Assembly: GCA_903935175.1 (NCBI GenBank)
Contig: CAIZQQ010000223.1
Span: 1 to 63,486, forward strand
Length of the DNA: 63,486 nucleotides
Source: an uncultured Micrococcales bacterium
GTDB lineage: Bacteria > Actinomycetota > Actinomycetes > Actinomycetales > Microbacteriaceae
Direction: 5' to 3'
Part shown: piece after piece, positions 51,971 through 62,193 of the stretch
Layout: every line of letters begins with the position of its first letter
Position numbering within the stretch: the stretch's first letter is position 1
Translations under genes and position numbers: made by a program
Notes under the pieces: model-generated
Told to the model about the DNA's origin: nothing
Databases searched by the model: none
The model's input: only the letters and a program-made list of their open reading frames with translations

Positions 51971-54610
51971 ATGGCTACGCGTCGCCCTGCAACATCACGC
52001 GCGAGAAAATCTTCTTCGCGCCCAACTTCTCGCACCCAGCCAAAGGCACGTGCACCTCGAGCCCGCAAAGAATCCCCAAGCTCAGACTCACCGCTTTTGG
52101 TGCGCATTTACCGCTGGTTTGCTACCGGATTCGGCAACACGGTTCGCTACTTTGGTCGCCAAGACGAAATCGTTGATCAGCGCAGCGACAGCATCCCGTT
52201 TTCTTTTGTTCTTCTAGGCATCGTTGGAGCGGTGTTTGCCTGGTTCCTAACCCCTGATAACCCCGCCTACCTTGCTCACACTTGGACTTTTGGGCTTCTC
52301 TTCGGTCAAGTAGCCTCGGCTCTGCCGGTGGTCTTTATTGTTTTTGCTGTCTACCTGATGCGTCACCCTTCGGGCCAAAAAGACAACAGCCGCATCGGCC
52401 TCGGGCTACTTTTGCTTCTGGTCTCGATTTCTGGCTTCTTTCACTGGGCAGGCGGCACTCCAGCTCCATCAGATGCGGGCTTTGAGAAAACCCTTTCGGC
52501 AGCCGGCGGCGTTTTCGGTTGGCTAATTTCGGTGCCGTTTGTGCCACTGACCATCTGGGGCGCAATTCCGGCTCTGGTTTTGGTCACCTTGGGTTCGCTT
52601 CTAATCATGACCAAAACCGCACCAAACCGAATCGCTGCCCGACTTCGCGAACTTGGTGAAGCCCTATTTGGTGAACCAACCGAGAAGCCAGAGCGAATAG
52701 TTGAAGACGACGACGTACTCGATGCCTTCGACGGAACCAAGGTGCCATGGTGGCGCAGAGACAAGACCAAAGACCCTGCCTTTGACACACCGGTGGTCGA
52801 CACCACTTCTGCCGAAGAGCGTGAGCAAGCACTAGAAGACCTTTTCGAAGACCAGAACCAAGACATCGAGTCGGTCGATTCAGAAGATTTCGACCTCACC
52901 GAACCGGTCGAGATTGTGACGCCGTCGGCATTGGTCGACCCAGATCCAGCGAGCGAAGAGCCAGCGGCCGCAACTCCGGCAGCCAGACCAGCTCGGGTTT
53001 ACAAAATGCCTCCGCTGAACATCCTCGCGCCAGGCACGCCGCCAAAAGCTAAGAGTGCCGCTAACGACCAAATCGTTGCCGCCATCACCTCGGTTTTCAA
53101 AGAATTCAGCGTGGATGCCACGGTGGTCGGTTTCTCGCGTGGGCCAACAGTCACCCGCTACGAGGTTGAACTCGCTCCAGGCGTAAAAGTTGAGGCGGTT
53201 ACCCGTCTGGCCAGCAACATTTCTTACGCTGTCGCCAGCAACGAAGTGCGCATCCTTGCGCCGATTCCTGGCAAGTCGCTCATCGGCATCGAGATTCCGA
53301 ACACCGACCGCGAGATTGTTTCACTCGGTGACGTGCTGCGTTCGCAAGTTGCAACCCAGAGCCAGCATCCGCTCACCATCGGCATCGGTAAAGATGTCGA
53401 AGGTGGCTACGTGGTGGCAAACCTAGCCAAGATGCCTCACCTTTTGGTAGCTGGTGCAACCGGTGCGGGTAAGTCTTCGTTCGTCAACGCGATGATTACC
53501 TCGATTTTGATGCGCGCCAAGCCCGCCGAGGTTCGTCTCGTGCTGATCGACCCTAAGCGCGTCGAGCTTGCCGCCTACCAAGGTGTGCCGCACCTCATCA
53601 CGCCAATCATTACCAACGCCAAGAAGGCCGCCGAGGCACTTCAATGGGTGGTCAAAGAGATGGATGCTCGCTATGACGACCTCGCCTCGTTCGGGTTCAA
53701 GCACGTAGACGACTTCAACCGCGCAATCGTGGCTGGCACTTTGACCGCAAAAGAGGGCACCAACCGCGTCATGCAGCCTTACCCTTACCTTCTGGTCGTC
53801 GTTGACGAGCTAGCCGACCTTATGATCGTGGCCCCACGCGATGTCGAAGATTCAATCGTTCGCATCACCCAGTTGGCTCGAGCCGCGGGTATTCACCTGG
53901 TGCTGGCCACCCAGCGCCCTTCGGTGGACGTCGTCACCGGTTTGATCAAAGCCAACGTTCCGAGCCGCCTGGCCTTCTCGGTTTCTTCGGTCACCGACTC
54001 TCGAGTGATTCTCGACCAGCCCGGTGCCGAGAAGCTCATCGGTCAAGGTGACGCACTGTTTTCTCCGATGGGCACCAACAAGCCGATGCGTGTTCAGGGT
54101 GCCTGGCTCGCCGAAGACGAATTGCACAAGATTGTCGATCACGTCAAAGCTCAAATGTCACCTGAATACCGCGCGGATGTGGCAGAGGTTCACATTCAAA
54201 AAGTGGTTGATGCCGACATCGGTGACGATCTCGAACTTTTGCTTCAGGCTTGCGAACTAATCGTCTCGTCACAGTTTGGTTCTACCTCGATGCTGCAGCG
54301 AAAGTTGCGCGTTGGGTTCGCCAAAGCCGGTCGCCTGATGGACCTCCTCGAGTCGCGCAACATAGTTGGCCCTTCTGAGGGCTCAAAGGCGCGTGACGTC
54401 TTGGTCAAGCTAGAAGACCTACCAACCGTTCTAGCCTCGCTGCGCGGTGAGCCAGGAGCCGTGTCATCGCAGCCCGTGCAGGCCGCTGCCACGGTTGCCG
54501 ATGCACCGGTGAGCAACCTCGCCGCAGGAGATTTTGACGATTTCATTCCGAGTGGCACCGATGACGACGAAGGTGACGAAGACGCCTGGCAACTAACAGG
54601 GCGCAACTAG
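51971..54610 (+). CDS. ftsK: DNA translocase FtsK
   Basis: Four N-terminal TM segments, [55 protein letters not shown]-terminal gamma domain. Confidence 0.98.
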   Translation: MATRRPATSRARKSSSRPTSRTQPKARAPRARKESPSSDSPLLVRIYRWFATGFGNTVRYFGRQDEIVDQRSDSIPFSFVLLGIVGAVFAWFLTPDNPAYLAHTWTFGLLFGQVASALPVVFIVFAVYLMRHPSGQKDNSRIGLGLLLLLVSISGFFHWAGGTPAPSDAGFEKTLSAAGGVFGWLISVPFVPLTIWGAIPALVLVTLGSLLIMTKTAPNRIAARLRELGEALFGEPTEKPERIVEDDDVLDAFDGTKVPWWRRDKTKDPAFDTPVVDTTSAEEREQALEDLFEDQNQDIESVDSEDFDLTEPVEIVTPSALVDPDPASEEPAAATPAARPARVYKMPPLNILAPGTPPKAKSAANDQIVAAITSVFKEFSVDATVVGFSRGPTVTRYEVELAPGVKVEAVTRLASNISYAVASNEVRILAPIPGKSLIGIEIPNTDREIVSLGDVLRSQVATQSQHPLTIGIGKDVEGGYVVANLAKMPHLLVAGATGAGKSSFVNAMITSILMRAKPAEVRLVLIDPKRVELAAYQGVPHLITPIITNAKKAAEALQWVVKEMDARYDDLASFGFKHVDDFNRAIVAGTLTAKEGTNRVMQPYPYLLVVVDELADLMIVAPRDVEDSIVRITQLARAAGIHLVLATQRPSVDVVTGLIKANVPSRLAFSVSSVTDSRVILDQPGAEKLIGQGDALFSPMGTNKPMRVQGAWLAEDELHKIVDHVKAQMSPEYRADVAEVHIQKVVDADIGDDLELLLQACELIVSSQFGSTSMLQRKLRVGFAKAGRLMDLLESRNIVGPSEGSKARDVLVKLEDLPTVLASLRGEPGAVSSQPVQAAATVADAPVSNLAAGDFDDFIPSGTDDDEGDEDAWQLTGRN

Positions 54611-55164
54611 TGAAAAGTGATTGGCTCAATCTGCCAAACACCATCACTCTGGCAAGAGTCGCAACGGTTCCATTCTTCGTCTGGGTGCTTCTCGAAGTTT
54701 CTAAAGACAACCCTTGGCGCTGGGCGGCGGTAGCACTTTTTGTTGCTGCAATAGCAACCGACGGCGTTGACGGAGCTATCGCTAGGTCTCGCGGTCTGGT
54801 CACCGACCTAGGCAAACTGCTCGACCCGATCGCCGACAAGATTCTCATAGGTGGCGCGCTGGTCACGCTATCGGTGCTTGGTGAGGTTGACTGGATTTTC
54901 ACCCTGCTCATCATGGGCCGCGAAGTCGGCATCACCGTCTACCGCATGCTGGTTCTCAAAAACCGCGTCGTGCCTGCGAATGCCGGGGGCAAAACCAAGA
55001 CCATCATGCAAGGCATCACCCTTGGCTTTCTTCTGTCGCCACTCGATCTCTACTTCGCTTGGCTTGCACCCATTGAGTTGGTGGCGCTCTACCTGACCAC
55101 TGCGGTTACATTGGTCACGGGCATCCACTACCTAGTTGTCGCAGCCCGAAAGAGCGCTAAATGA
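54610..55164 (+). CDS. pgsA: CDP-diacylglycerol--glycerol-3-phosphate 3-phosphatidyltransferase
   Basis: CDP-alcohol phosphatidyltransferase motif DGVDGAIARSRGLVTDLGKLLDPIADK. Confidence 0.95.
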   Translation: MKSDWLNLPNTITLARVATVPFFVWVLLEVSKDNPWRWAAVALFVAAIATDGVDGAIARSRGLVTDLGKLLDPIADKILIGGALVTLSVLGEVDWIFTLLIMGREVGITVYRMLVLKNRVVPANAGGKTKTIMQGITLGFLLSPLDLYFAWLAPIELVALYLTTAVTLVTGIHYLVVAARKSAK

Positions 55165-55664
55165 CCGAGCCTCTGCTCGCTGAATCTCTCATAGAATCCC
55201 TGCGCTCACGCGGCCTAAAGGTGGCGGTTGCCGAATCGCTCACCGGTGGTCAAATCGCCTCCACCATCGTCGATGTTCCCGGAGCTTCTGATGTGTTCCT
55301 CGGGGGAGTGGTTGCCTATGCCACTGCTGCCAAAACGGGGATGCTCGGCCTCTCGCCCGCGCTGCTAGAAAGTCGTGGCGCGGTTGACGCGGATGTCGCT
55401 GCCGAGCTGGCTCGCGCTTGCGCCGAACGTTTCGCCACCAGCTGCGGTGTCTCGCAAGACATTGTTTTGGGTGTTTCAAGCACCGGAGTCGCCGGCCCGG
55501 CTGCGCAAGATGGCAAGCCGGCCGGAACCGTTTATGTTGCGGCGTGCCTTGGTGAGAGCATCCGAGTACTTGAATTTCACTTTGCCGGCGATCGCGCTGA
55601 CGTTCGTAAACAGGCGACAGTTGAGGCACTGAAGCTAGCCGACTCTCTTCTCAGCCAACTCTAA
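55161..55664 (+). CDS. cinA: CinA C-terminal domain nicotinamide-nucleotide amidohydrolase
   Basis: VAVAESLTGGQIASTIVDVPGASDVFLGGVVAYA, GVSSTGVAGP. Confidence 0.94.
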   Translation: MTEPLLAESLIESLRSRGLKVAVAESLTGGQIASTIVDVPGASDVFLGGVVAYATAAKTGMLGLSPALLESRGAVDADVAAELARACAERFATSCGVSQDIVLGVSSTGVAGPAAQDGKPAGTVYVAACLGESIRVLEFHFAGDRADVRKQATVEALKLADSLLSQL

Positions 55665-55770
55665 GGTTGGTACGGAAATAAGTGTCACCCCAAACGGGTA
55701 TCTTATTCATACGAAGTCAAAAAACTTCTAGATCTGCACTCGCAGGTCAACCGCAGATAAGGAGGCCAAC

Positions 55771-56082
55771 ATGCTTTTAGTTCGTCGAGAAATTGGTGAC
55801 GTACTGCGAGAGCTTCGCCTTCAGAAGGGTCACACCCTTCGTCAGGTAGCAGGCCGAGCCAGTGTGGCTCTGGGCTATCTAAGCGAAATCGAGCGTGGGC
55901 AAAAAGAAGCATCGAGCGAGATTCTCTACTCGATTGCCGAGGCGTTAGATGTTCCTATTTCGCAGATCATGCGCGATGTGAGCGACCGTCTTGCTGCAAT
56001 CGAGAATGTCTCGATTCCAGACACGGTTCCAGCAGAGTTCCTCATTTCTTACACTTCTCAGGTTCAGCCCGTTAGCAACTAA
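55771..56082 (+). CDS. clgR: XRE family regulator, ClgR-like
   Basis: LRELRLQKGHTLRQVAGRASVALGYLSEIERGQKEASSEIL; cinA-clgR-recA context. Confidence 0.9.
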   Translation: MLLVRREIGDVLRELRLQKGHTLRQVAGRASVALGYLSEIERGQKEASSEILYSIAEALDVPISQIMRDVSDRLAAIENVSIPDTVPAEFLISYTSQVQPVSN

Positions 56083-56095
56083 CCAAACCTGTTCG

Positions 56096-56127
56096 AAACC
56101 CCGTCACTTCGGTGGCGGGGTTTTGCT
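56096..56127 (+). terminator. Rho-independent terminator after clgR
   Basis: AAACCCCGTCACTTCGGTGGCGGGGTTTT. Confidence 0.92.
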
Positions 56128-56140
56128 TTAACCTTGACGA

Positions 56141-56362
56141 ATGCGACTCAGTAAATTCCGCGAACTCATGGCCGATGAGTTTGGCGCCGAATACGCCGCG
56201 GTGGTTGCCAGAGACCTGGTTCTCGGTGAGTTTGGCGACCGCACTGCCGAGCAGTGCATTGCTTCCGGAGAAGACCTTCGAGAGGTGTGGCTGGCAATCT
56301 GCAAATCGCAATCGGTTCCCATTGAGCGCTGGCACGGCTTGAACAAAAATACGAAAAAGTGA
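56141..56362 (+). CDS. DUF3046 family protein
   Basis: MRLSKFRELMADEFG...WLAICKSQSVPIERWHGL; typical position upstream of recA. Confidence 0.87.
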   Translation: MRLSKFRELMADEFGAEYAAVVARDLVLGEFGDRTAEQCIASGEDLREVWLAICKSQSVPIERWHGLNKNTKK

Positions 56363-56381
56363 CACGCCGCGAATAATTTAT

Positions 56382-56397
56382 TCGAAAAGTTGTTCGA
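56382..56397 (+). promoter_or_regulatory. LexA (SOS) box of recA
   Basis: TCGAAA-AGTT-GTTCGA, one mismatch to the actinobacterial consensus TCGAAC-N4-GTTCGA; TATGCT -10 at 56405. Confidence 0.82.
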
Positions 56398-56568
56398 ATA
56401 TTGGTATGCTCGCTTTGTGAGCAACTGAAGAGTCGATTTGAATCGCTGAAGCGGTGCAAAAGTTCTCCACAGATGTTTCGCCACAGTGTTTCAATGTCAG
56501 CAGTTAGCCATAGTGTCAAAGCAAAATGAATCTAGCGACGTGAAAGCGTCAGAAACCAAGAGGATCAA

Positions 56569-57654
56569 ATGCCATCTCCAGCAGAACGTGAAAAGGCTCT
56601 AGACACTGCCTTAGCTCAAATCGACCGCCAGTTTGGTAAGGGTTCGGTTATGCGACTCGGCTCAGACGAGCGCGCACCGGTCGAGGTAATCCCAACCGGG
56701 TCGATTGCTCTTGACTCAGCACTCGGTATCGGCGGGTTGCCTCGTGGCCGAATCGTAGAAATCTACGGCCCAGAATCTTCGGGTAAAACCACCGTCACAC
56801 TGCACGCGATTGCCAATGCGCAGCGTAACGGCGGAGTCGCCGCCTTTATCGATGCCGAGCACGCACTCGACCCTGAATACGCGAAGGCTCTCGGTGTCGA
56901 CATCGACGCGCTTTTGGTCAGCCAGCCAGATACTGGTGAGCAGGCGCTCGAAATCGCAGACATGCTTATTCGCTCTGGTGCAATCGACTTGATTGTCATC
57001 GACTCGGTTGCAGCCCTGGTTCCAAGAGCCGAAATTGAAGGCGAGATGGGTGACTCACACGTCGGTCTTCAAGCCAGACTCATGTCGCAGGCTCTTCGCA
57101 AGCTAACCGGTGCTTTGAGCACCACCAACACCACCATGATTTTCATCAACCAGCTACGTGAAAAGATCGGTGTCTTCTTCGGAAGCCCAGAAACCACCGC
57201 CGGTGGTAAAGCGCTCAAGTTCTATGCATCGGTACGTCTAGACATCCGTCGAATCGAAACCTTGAAAGATGGCCAAGACGCAGTCGGTAACCGCACTCGC
57301 GTGAAGGTAGTCAAGAACAAGATGGCTGCCCCGTTCAAGCAGGCAGAGTTCGACATTCTGTACGGCGTCGGAATCTCAAGAGAAGGCAGCCTGATCGACT
57401 TCGGTGTCGAGCACGAAATCGTAAAGAAGTCTGGCGCTTGGTACACCTACGAAGGCGACCAGCTTGGCCAGGGTAAAGAGAATTCAAGAAACTATCTACT
57501 AGCAAACGCCAAGGTAGCCGACGAAATCGAGAAGAAGATCAAGTCCAAGCTTGGCATCGGTGTTCCACGTGCAGTGGCCGACCTGCCAATCGAAGACGAA
57601 GTCATTCTCGACGAAGTAACCGAGGTAGTAGCTCCAAAGGCAGCAAACGCCTAA
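56569..57654 (+). CDS. recA: Recombinase RecA
   Basis: [62 protein letters not shown]. Confidence 0.99.
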   Translation: MPSPAEREKALDTALAQIDRQFGKGSVMRLGSDERAPVEVIPTGSIALDSALGIGGLPRGRIVEIYGPESSGKTTVTLHAIANAQRNGGVAAFIDAEHALDPEYAKALGVDIDALLVSQPDTGEQALEIADMLIRSGAIDLIVIDSVAALVPRAEIEGEMGDSHVGLQARLMSQALRKLTGALSTTNTTMIFINQLREKIGVFFGSPETTAGGKALKFYASVRLDIRRIETLKDGQDAVGNRTRVKVVKNKMAAPFKQAEFDILYGVGISREGSLIDFGVEHEIVKKSGAWYTYEGDQLGQGKENSRNYLLANAKVADEIEKKIKSKLGIGVPRAVADLPIEDEVILDEVTEVVAPKAANA

Positions 57655-57655
57655 A

Positions 57656-58207
57656 TTGGCTTTTCAAAAGCGTCGAGCCGCATCTGGTCAATCAGAGACT
57701 AAAGATGCGGCTCGTCCGCTTTCTCCGGAGCGATTAGAAAAGCGGGCCCGCAACGTCTTGCTGCACCAGTTAGCTCGCAGTGCTAAATCGAAACACCAAC
57801 TGGCCCAGGTCATGATTCAGCGAGAAATCCCTGCAGAAATCTACGAACCTCTTCTAGATCGGTTCGAAGAGGCCGGCTTGATCAATGACCTGACCTTTGC
57901 AGAGACAATCGTCGCCAGCAGAAGAGCCGGCCGGGGTTTGAGTGCATCGTCTATCAAACGAGAGCTGAGAACCAAAGGCATAAGTGAGGCGCTCATTGAA
58001 CAGGTAACCGAGTCGATTACCGCCGAAGAAGAGGTCACCTTGGCAACCTCTTTGGCCGTCCGGCGAGCACGCTCAATGACCAAACTCGCACCCGAAGTTC
58101 GCAAACGCAGGCTAGTTGGATTCCTGCAACGCAAAGGTTACGGACAGCACGCGGTATTCACCGCCATAAAGGCTGCCGAGCTAGAGGCGGTAAAATCGGA
58201 GTTCTAA
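57656..58207 (+). CDS. recX: Regulatory protein RecX
   Basis: Helical RecX architecture, follows recA; TTG start. Confidence 0.92.
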   Translation: MAFQKRRAASGQSETKDAARPLSPERLEKRARNVLLHQLARSAKSKHQLAQVMIQREIPAEIYEPLLDRFEEAGLINDLTFAETIVASRRAGRGLSASSIKRELRTKGISEALIEQVTESITAEEEVTLATSLAVRRARSMTKLAPEVRKRRLVGFLQRKGYGQHAVFTAIKAAELEAVKSEF

Positions 58208-59706
58208 TGAACACCAACACACTCCAGCGCTCATACGAGGTGCGAACCTACGGTTGCCAGATGAACGTTCACGATTCTGAACGTCTTGCGGGCATCCTAG
58301 AAGATGCCGGCTACGTGGTTGGCGAAGCTGGTGCTAGCGACGTGATTGTGTTCAACACCTGTGCCGTGCGCGAGAACGCCGACAACAAACTTTACGGAAA
58401 CCTAGGCATGCTGTTGCCTAAGAAAACCGAGAATCCAAATCTGCAGATAGCCGTTGGTGGCTGCCTAGCCCAAAAAGATCGCGACACTATTCTCAAAAAG
58501 GCACCTTGGGTTGATGTTGTTTTTGGCACACACAACATCGGCTCGCTGCCGGCTTTGCTCGAACGAGCTCGACACAACGAAGAAGCCGCGATTGAGATTG
58601 TCGAGTCACTCGAAACCTTCCCGAGCAACCTTCCTACCAAGCGCGACAGCACATACGCGGCCTGGGTGTCGATCTCTGTGGGTTGCAATAACACCTGTAC
58701 TTTCTGCATCGTTCCGTCATTGCGCGGTAAAGAGCGTGACCGCCGACCAGGCGAGATTTTGGCCGAGATCGAGGCTCTCGTGGCCGATGGCGTCATTGAA
58801 ATCACCCTGCTAGGTCAAAACGTCAACACCTACGGTGTGGAATTCGGCGATAAAGGCGCGTTTGCAAAGCTGCTGCGCTCTTGTGGGCAGATCGAAGGGC
58901 TTGAGCGTGTGAGGTTCACGAGCCCGCATCCAGCCGCGTTCACCGACGACGTCATTGAGGCTATGGCCGAGACTCCAAATGTTATGCCGAGCCTTCACAT
59001 GCCGCTTCAGTCTGGCTCGGATCGCATACTCAAAGAAATGCGCCGCAGCTACCGCAGTGAGAAATTCTTAGGCATCATCGACCGTGTTCGTGATGCGATT
59101 CCTGATGCGGCCATCACCACCGACATCATCGTTGGGTTCCCGGGTGAAACCGAAGAAGACTTTCTTGAAACCATGCGCGTTGCCGAAAGCTCACGTTTTG
59201 CAGCGGCGTACACCTTTCAGTATTCGATTCGCCCCGGTACCCCAGCCGCGACAATGCCTAACCAGGTACCCAAAGAAATCGTCCAGGAGCGTTTCGAACG
59301 CCTAATCGCCAGCTTGAACCACATTGCTTGGAAAGAAAACGAAGCCATGATCGGCAAGCGAGTCGAGGTGTTAGTGGCAAACGAGGGCCGCAAGGACGCC
59401 GCAACCCTGAGAATGTCAGGCCGTAGTCGCTGCAACCGCTTGGTTCACTTCACCGTTCCACAAGGAGCACCAGCGCCCAGACCCGGTGACATAGTCGAAG
59501 TCACCGTTACAGAGGCTGCTCCGTACCACCTGATTGCCGACCCCGCGCGTGTCGAAGAGTATGCGATGCGGCGCACCCGTGCTGGCGATGCCTGGGATCG
59601 TGCCGAGGCTGCTTCATGCGGGGTTCCGCCGATAGCGCCATCTGGAAAAAAGGTTCTGTCACTAACCCCGAAAACAACACCTATCGACTTCGAACTCGAT
59701 GACTAG
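58207..59706 (+). CDS. miaB: tRNA-2-methylthio-N6-dimethylallyladenosine synthase
   Basis: [11 protein letters not shown], radical-SAM [21 protein letters not shown] domain. Confidence 0.97.
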   Translation: MNTNTLQRSYEVRTYGCQMNVHDSERLAGILEDAGYVVGEAGASDVIVFNTCAVRENADNKLYGNLGMLLPKKTENPNLQIAVGGCLAQKDRDTILKKAPWVDVVFGTHNIGSLPALLERARHNEEAAIEIVESLETFPSNLPTKRDSTYAAWVSISVGCNNTCTFCIVPSLRGKERDRRPGEILAEIEALVADGVIEITLLGQNVNTYGVEFGDKGAFAKLLRSCGQIEGLERVRFTSPHPAAFTDDVIEAMAETPNVMPSLHMPLQSGSDRILKEMRRSYRSEKFLGIIDRVRDAIPDAAITTDIIVGFPGETEEDFLETMRVAESSRFAAAYTFQYSIRPGTPAATMPNQVPKEIVQERFERLIASLNHIAWKENEAMIGKRVEVLVANEGRKDAATLRMSGRSRCNRLVHFTVPQGAPAPRPGDIVEVTVTEAAPYHLIADPARVEEYAMRRTRAGDAWDRAEAASCGVPPIAPSGKKVLSLTPKTTPIDFELDD

Positions 59707-60652
59707 GCTCATCTCGATTGTCGGCCCAACCGGCACCGGAAAATCAGATCTAGGTCTTGCAATAGCGGGCGCTCTGTCTGAAGAAGGTCAAGCGGCCGAA
59801 ATCGTAAACACAGACTCGATGCAGTTCTATCGCGGCATGAACATCGGCACCGCGAAGTTGGCCGAAGATGAGCGTGGTGGTGTCACTCACCACCTAATCG
59901 ACTGGCTCGAGGTCACCGACGAGTCGACGGCAGCTGAATACCAACTGAAGGCCCGCGAAGTCATCGAAGGAATTCAGTCACGGGGAGCCGTGCCGATTCT
60001 GGTCGGGGGTTCGATGCTTTACATCGCGGCTGTGCTGAACACCTTCGAGTTTCCTGGTCAAGACGAAGAATTGCGCGCCAAGCTAGAGCAAGAGCTGATC
60101 GAGATCGGCCCGGGTTTGATGCACCGCAAGCTACAGCAGCTCGACCCCGTGGCCGCAAGTCGCATAGACCCGCTAAACGGGCGACGCATAGTTCGCGCAA
60201 TCGAGATTGTTTCGGTGACCGGTGAGCCTTTTGCCGCGAGCCTCCCAGACGAGCCAGAGTCTTGGAAGCCTGTTCTCGAAATTGGTCTCAACTCTGAGCG
60301 GGCGCATTTGGTTGGCCGACTAAATCAGAGGGTTGAGCAAATGTGGCAGCAGGGTCTCGTAGCAGAGGTTGAACAGCTCATCGGGCACGGTTTGCGTGAG
60401 GCAAAGACATCCAAGCGTGCGATCGGCTACGCGCAGGCACTGGCCCAACTCGATGGCGAGCTGATTGAGGCAGAGGCAATCGAACAAACCAAGTTGCTAA
60501 CCGCGCGCTATGCACGCCGACAAATGTCATGGTTTCGCCGCGACAAACGCATTAACTGGCTCGATTATCAAGATTCACAAGCTCAAGGCAAGGCCATCGA
60601 GATGAGCCTCCGCTGGGTGGCTTCGGGTGAACAGCCGACGCTTGGCGAATAG
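59699..60652 (+). CDS. miaA: tRNA dimethylallyltransferase
   Basis: [47 protein letters not shown]. Confidence 0.97.
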   Translation: MTRLISIVGPTGTGKSDLGLAIAGALSEEGQAAEIVNTDSMQFYRGMNIGTAKLAEDERGGVTHHLIDWLEVTDESTAAEYQLKAREVIEGIQSRGAVPILVGGSMLYIAAVLNTFEFPGQDEELRAKLEQELIEIGPGLMHRKLQQLDPVAASRIDPLNGRRIVRAIEIVSVTGEPFAASLPDEPESWKPVLEIGLNSERAHLVGRLNQRVEQMWQQGLVAEVEQLIGHGLREAKTSKRAIGYAQALAQLDGELIEAEAIEQTKLLTARYARRQMSWFRRDKRINWLDYQDSQAQGKAIEMSLRWVASGEQPTLGE

Positions 60653-60661
60653 GCTTATCTA

Positions 60662-61543
60662 ATGGCGCAGCTCATCAACTTCACCAAGGGTCACGGTACC
60701 GGCAATGACTTCGTTCTGATTTTTGACCCTGAAGACCAGCTTGCCCTCACCTCTAGACAAATAGCGAAACTCTGTGACCGCCATTTTGGCATCGGTGCCG
60801 ACGGTCTCATTCGCATCGTGCCAAGTTCGAAACTTGCTGCTGGCCGCGACTGCCTTGAGGCTGAGCCGAATGCAACCTGGTTCATGGACTACTACAACGC
60901 AGACGGTTCGTCGGCCGAGATGTGCGGCAACGGAACTCGGGTTTTCGCTCGCTATCTCACCGAGCGTGTGCTCAAGCTCGACGACGGTGAAACACTCTCC
61001 ATTGGCACTCGCGACGGAGTAAAAGACTTGCAGCGCAACATGGCTGGCTTTGCGGTCAATATGGGGCGTTGGCGACTAGCTGGCGAACACACGGTGAGCG
61101 CTACTTCTCTAGATGTCGCGAGACCTGGCCTAGGCATCAACGTTGGTAACCCGCACGTGGTCGTGGCACTCGCATCAGACGAGGAACTCTCTGAACTCTC
61201 GCTTCACGATGCTCCAGTAATCGAGCCACGACTCGAATCTGGGGCAAACGTCGAATTCGTTGTACCGGCTGAGCCGATGGTCAAAGAAGGCGTTGGTTAC
61301 ATCAGCATGCGCGTTCACGAACGCGGGGTTGGTGAGACGCTGTCTTGCGGTACTGGCATTGTGGCCGCGGCTCTGGCCACACGTCATTGGGCTGGCCCAG
61401 GCGCACCAAATCAGTGGCAGGTCAAAGTTCCGGGTGGCACACTCGGTGTGCGCATGTTCGCAGCTGAAGACGGTGAGATGGTTGGCTTGAGCGGTGCTGC
61501 CGAACTGGTCTTCGATGGTCAGGTAGACCTAGAGCAGCTCTAG
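60662..61543 (+). CDS. dapF: Diaminopimelate epimerase
   Basis: [37 protein letters not shown]. Confidence 0.97.
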   Translation: MAQLINFTKGHGTGNDFVLIFDPEDQLALTSRQIAKLCDRHFGIGADGLIRIVPSSKLAAGRDCLEAEPNATWFMDYYNADGSSAEMCGNGTRVFARYLTERVLKLDDGETLSIGTRDGVKDLQRNMAGFAVNMGRWRLAGEHTVSATSLDVARPGLGINVGNPHVVVALASDEELSELSLHDAPVIEPRLESGANVEFVVPAEPMVKEGVGYISMRVHERGVGETLSCGTGIVAAALATRHWAGPGAPNQWQVKVPGGTLGVRMFAAEDGEMVGLSGAAELVFDGQVDLEQL

Positions 61544-62151
61544 CCTCGGTTCTTGACTCGAAAAACCCTGAATGCCTTAGCGGTATCAACGCGGATGGTG
61601 CTGAACTCATCGGGTAGCGTCGCATCAAGCCACCGTTGCAAAGAATCGGCACCCAAGTTTTTCTGAACCACGAGGTAGCTTTCCGCTCCGACCGCCAGAC
61701 GAGGAAGCCAAGTTAGCAAAATCTCGTGCAGAGCATCCTTGCCCACCCGAATTGGCGGGTTAGACCAGATTCCGTTGAACTCGAGCTCGTCTGGCACTTC
61801 GTCAGGTTTGCAGACGCGAATGTTGGTAACTCCGGCGAGCTCTGCGTTGCGCTTGGTTAGAGCTAGCGAACGCTCGTTGACATCGATAGCCCAAATCGTT
61901 GCTCTAGGTGCTTGCAGGGCAAGGCTGATAGCAATTGGCCCCCAGCCGCAGCCAACGTCGAGCAGGTTTCCGCCGACCGGTGCGTGAGAAAGTTGCTCAA
62001 GCAGCACGGCCGTGCCCTGGTCGATGTGATCTGGAGAGAACACCCCGCCAGCGGTTTCCAAGCGCAGTTCTCGCCCACACAGAGTGACGTGAATCTGCTT
62101 TGGTTTGTATTCGGTTGCGGGGGTCTCCGAGAAATAATGCTCTGAAGACAT
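61540..62151 (-). CDS. Class I SAM-dependent methyltransferase, RsmC/RsmG-like (16S rRNA G methyltransferase type)
   Basis: [33 protein letters not shown] (NPP motif). Confidence 0.87.
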   Translation of the reverse strand: MSSEHYFSETPATEYKPKQIHVTLCGRELRLETAGGVFSPDHIDQGTAVLLEQLSHAPVGGNLLDVGCGWGPIAISLALQAPRATIWAIDVNERSLALTKRNAELAGVTNIRVCKPDEVPDELEFNGIWSNPPIRVGKDALHEILLTWLPRLAVGAESYLVVQKNLGADSLQRWLDATLPDEFSTIRVDTAKAFRVFRVKNRG

Positions 62152-62193
62152 AGCGTCAATCTATACCCGTTTGCCCCGTTAGTGTTAGTTGCA

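Noticed and set aside
56463-56485. Possible DnaA boxes (TTCTCCACA, TTCGCCACA) in the recA leader
   Set aside because: One and two mismatches to TTATCCACA, only two copies, no AT-rich unwinding element or dnaA/dnaN context.
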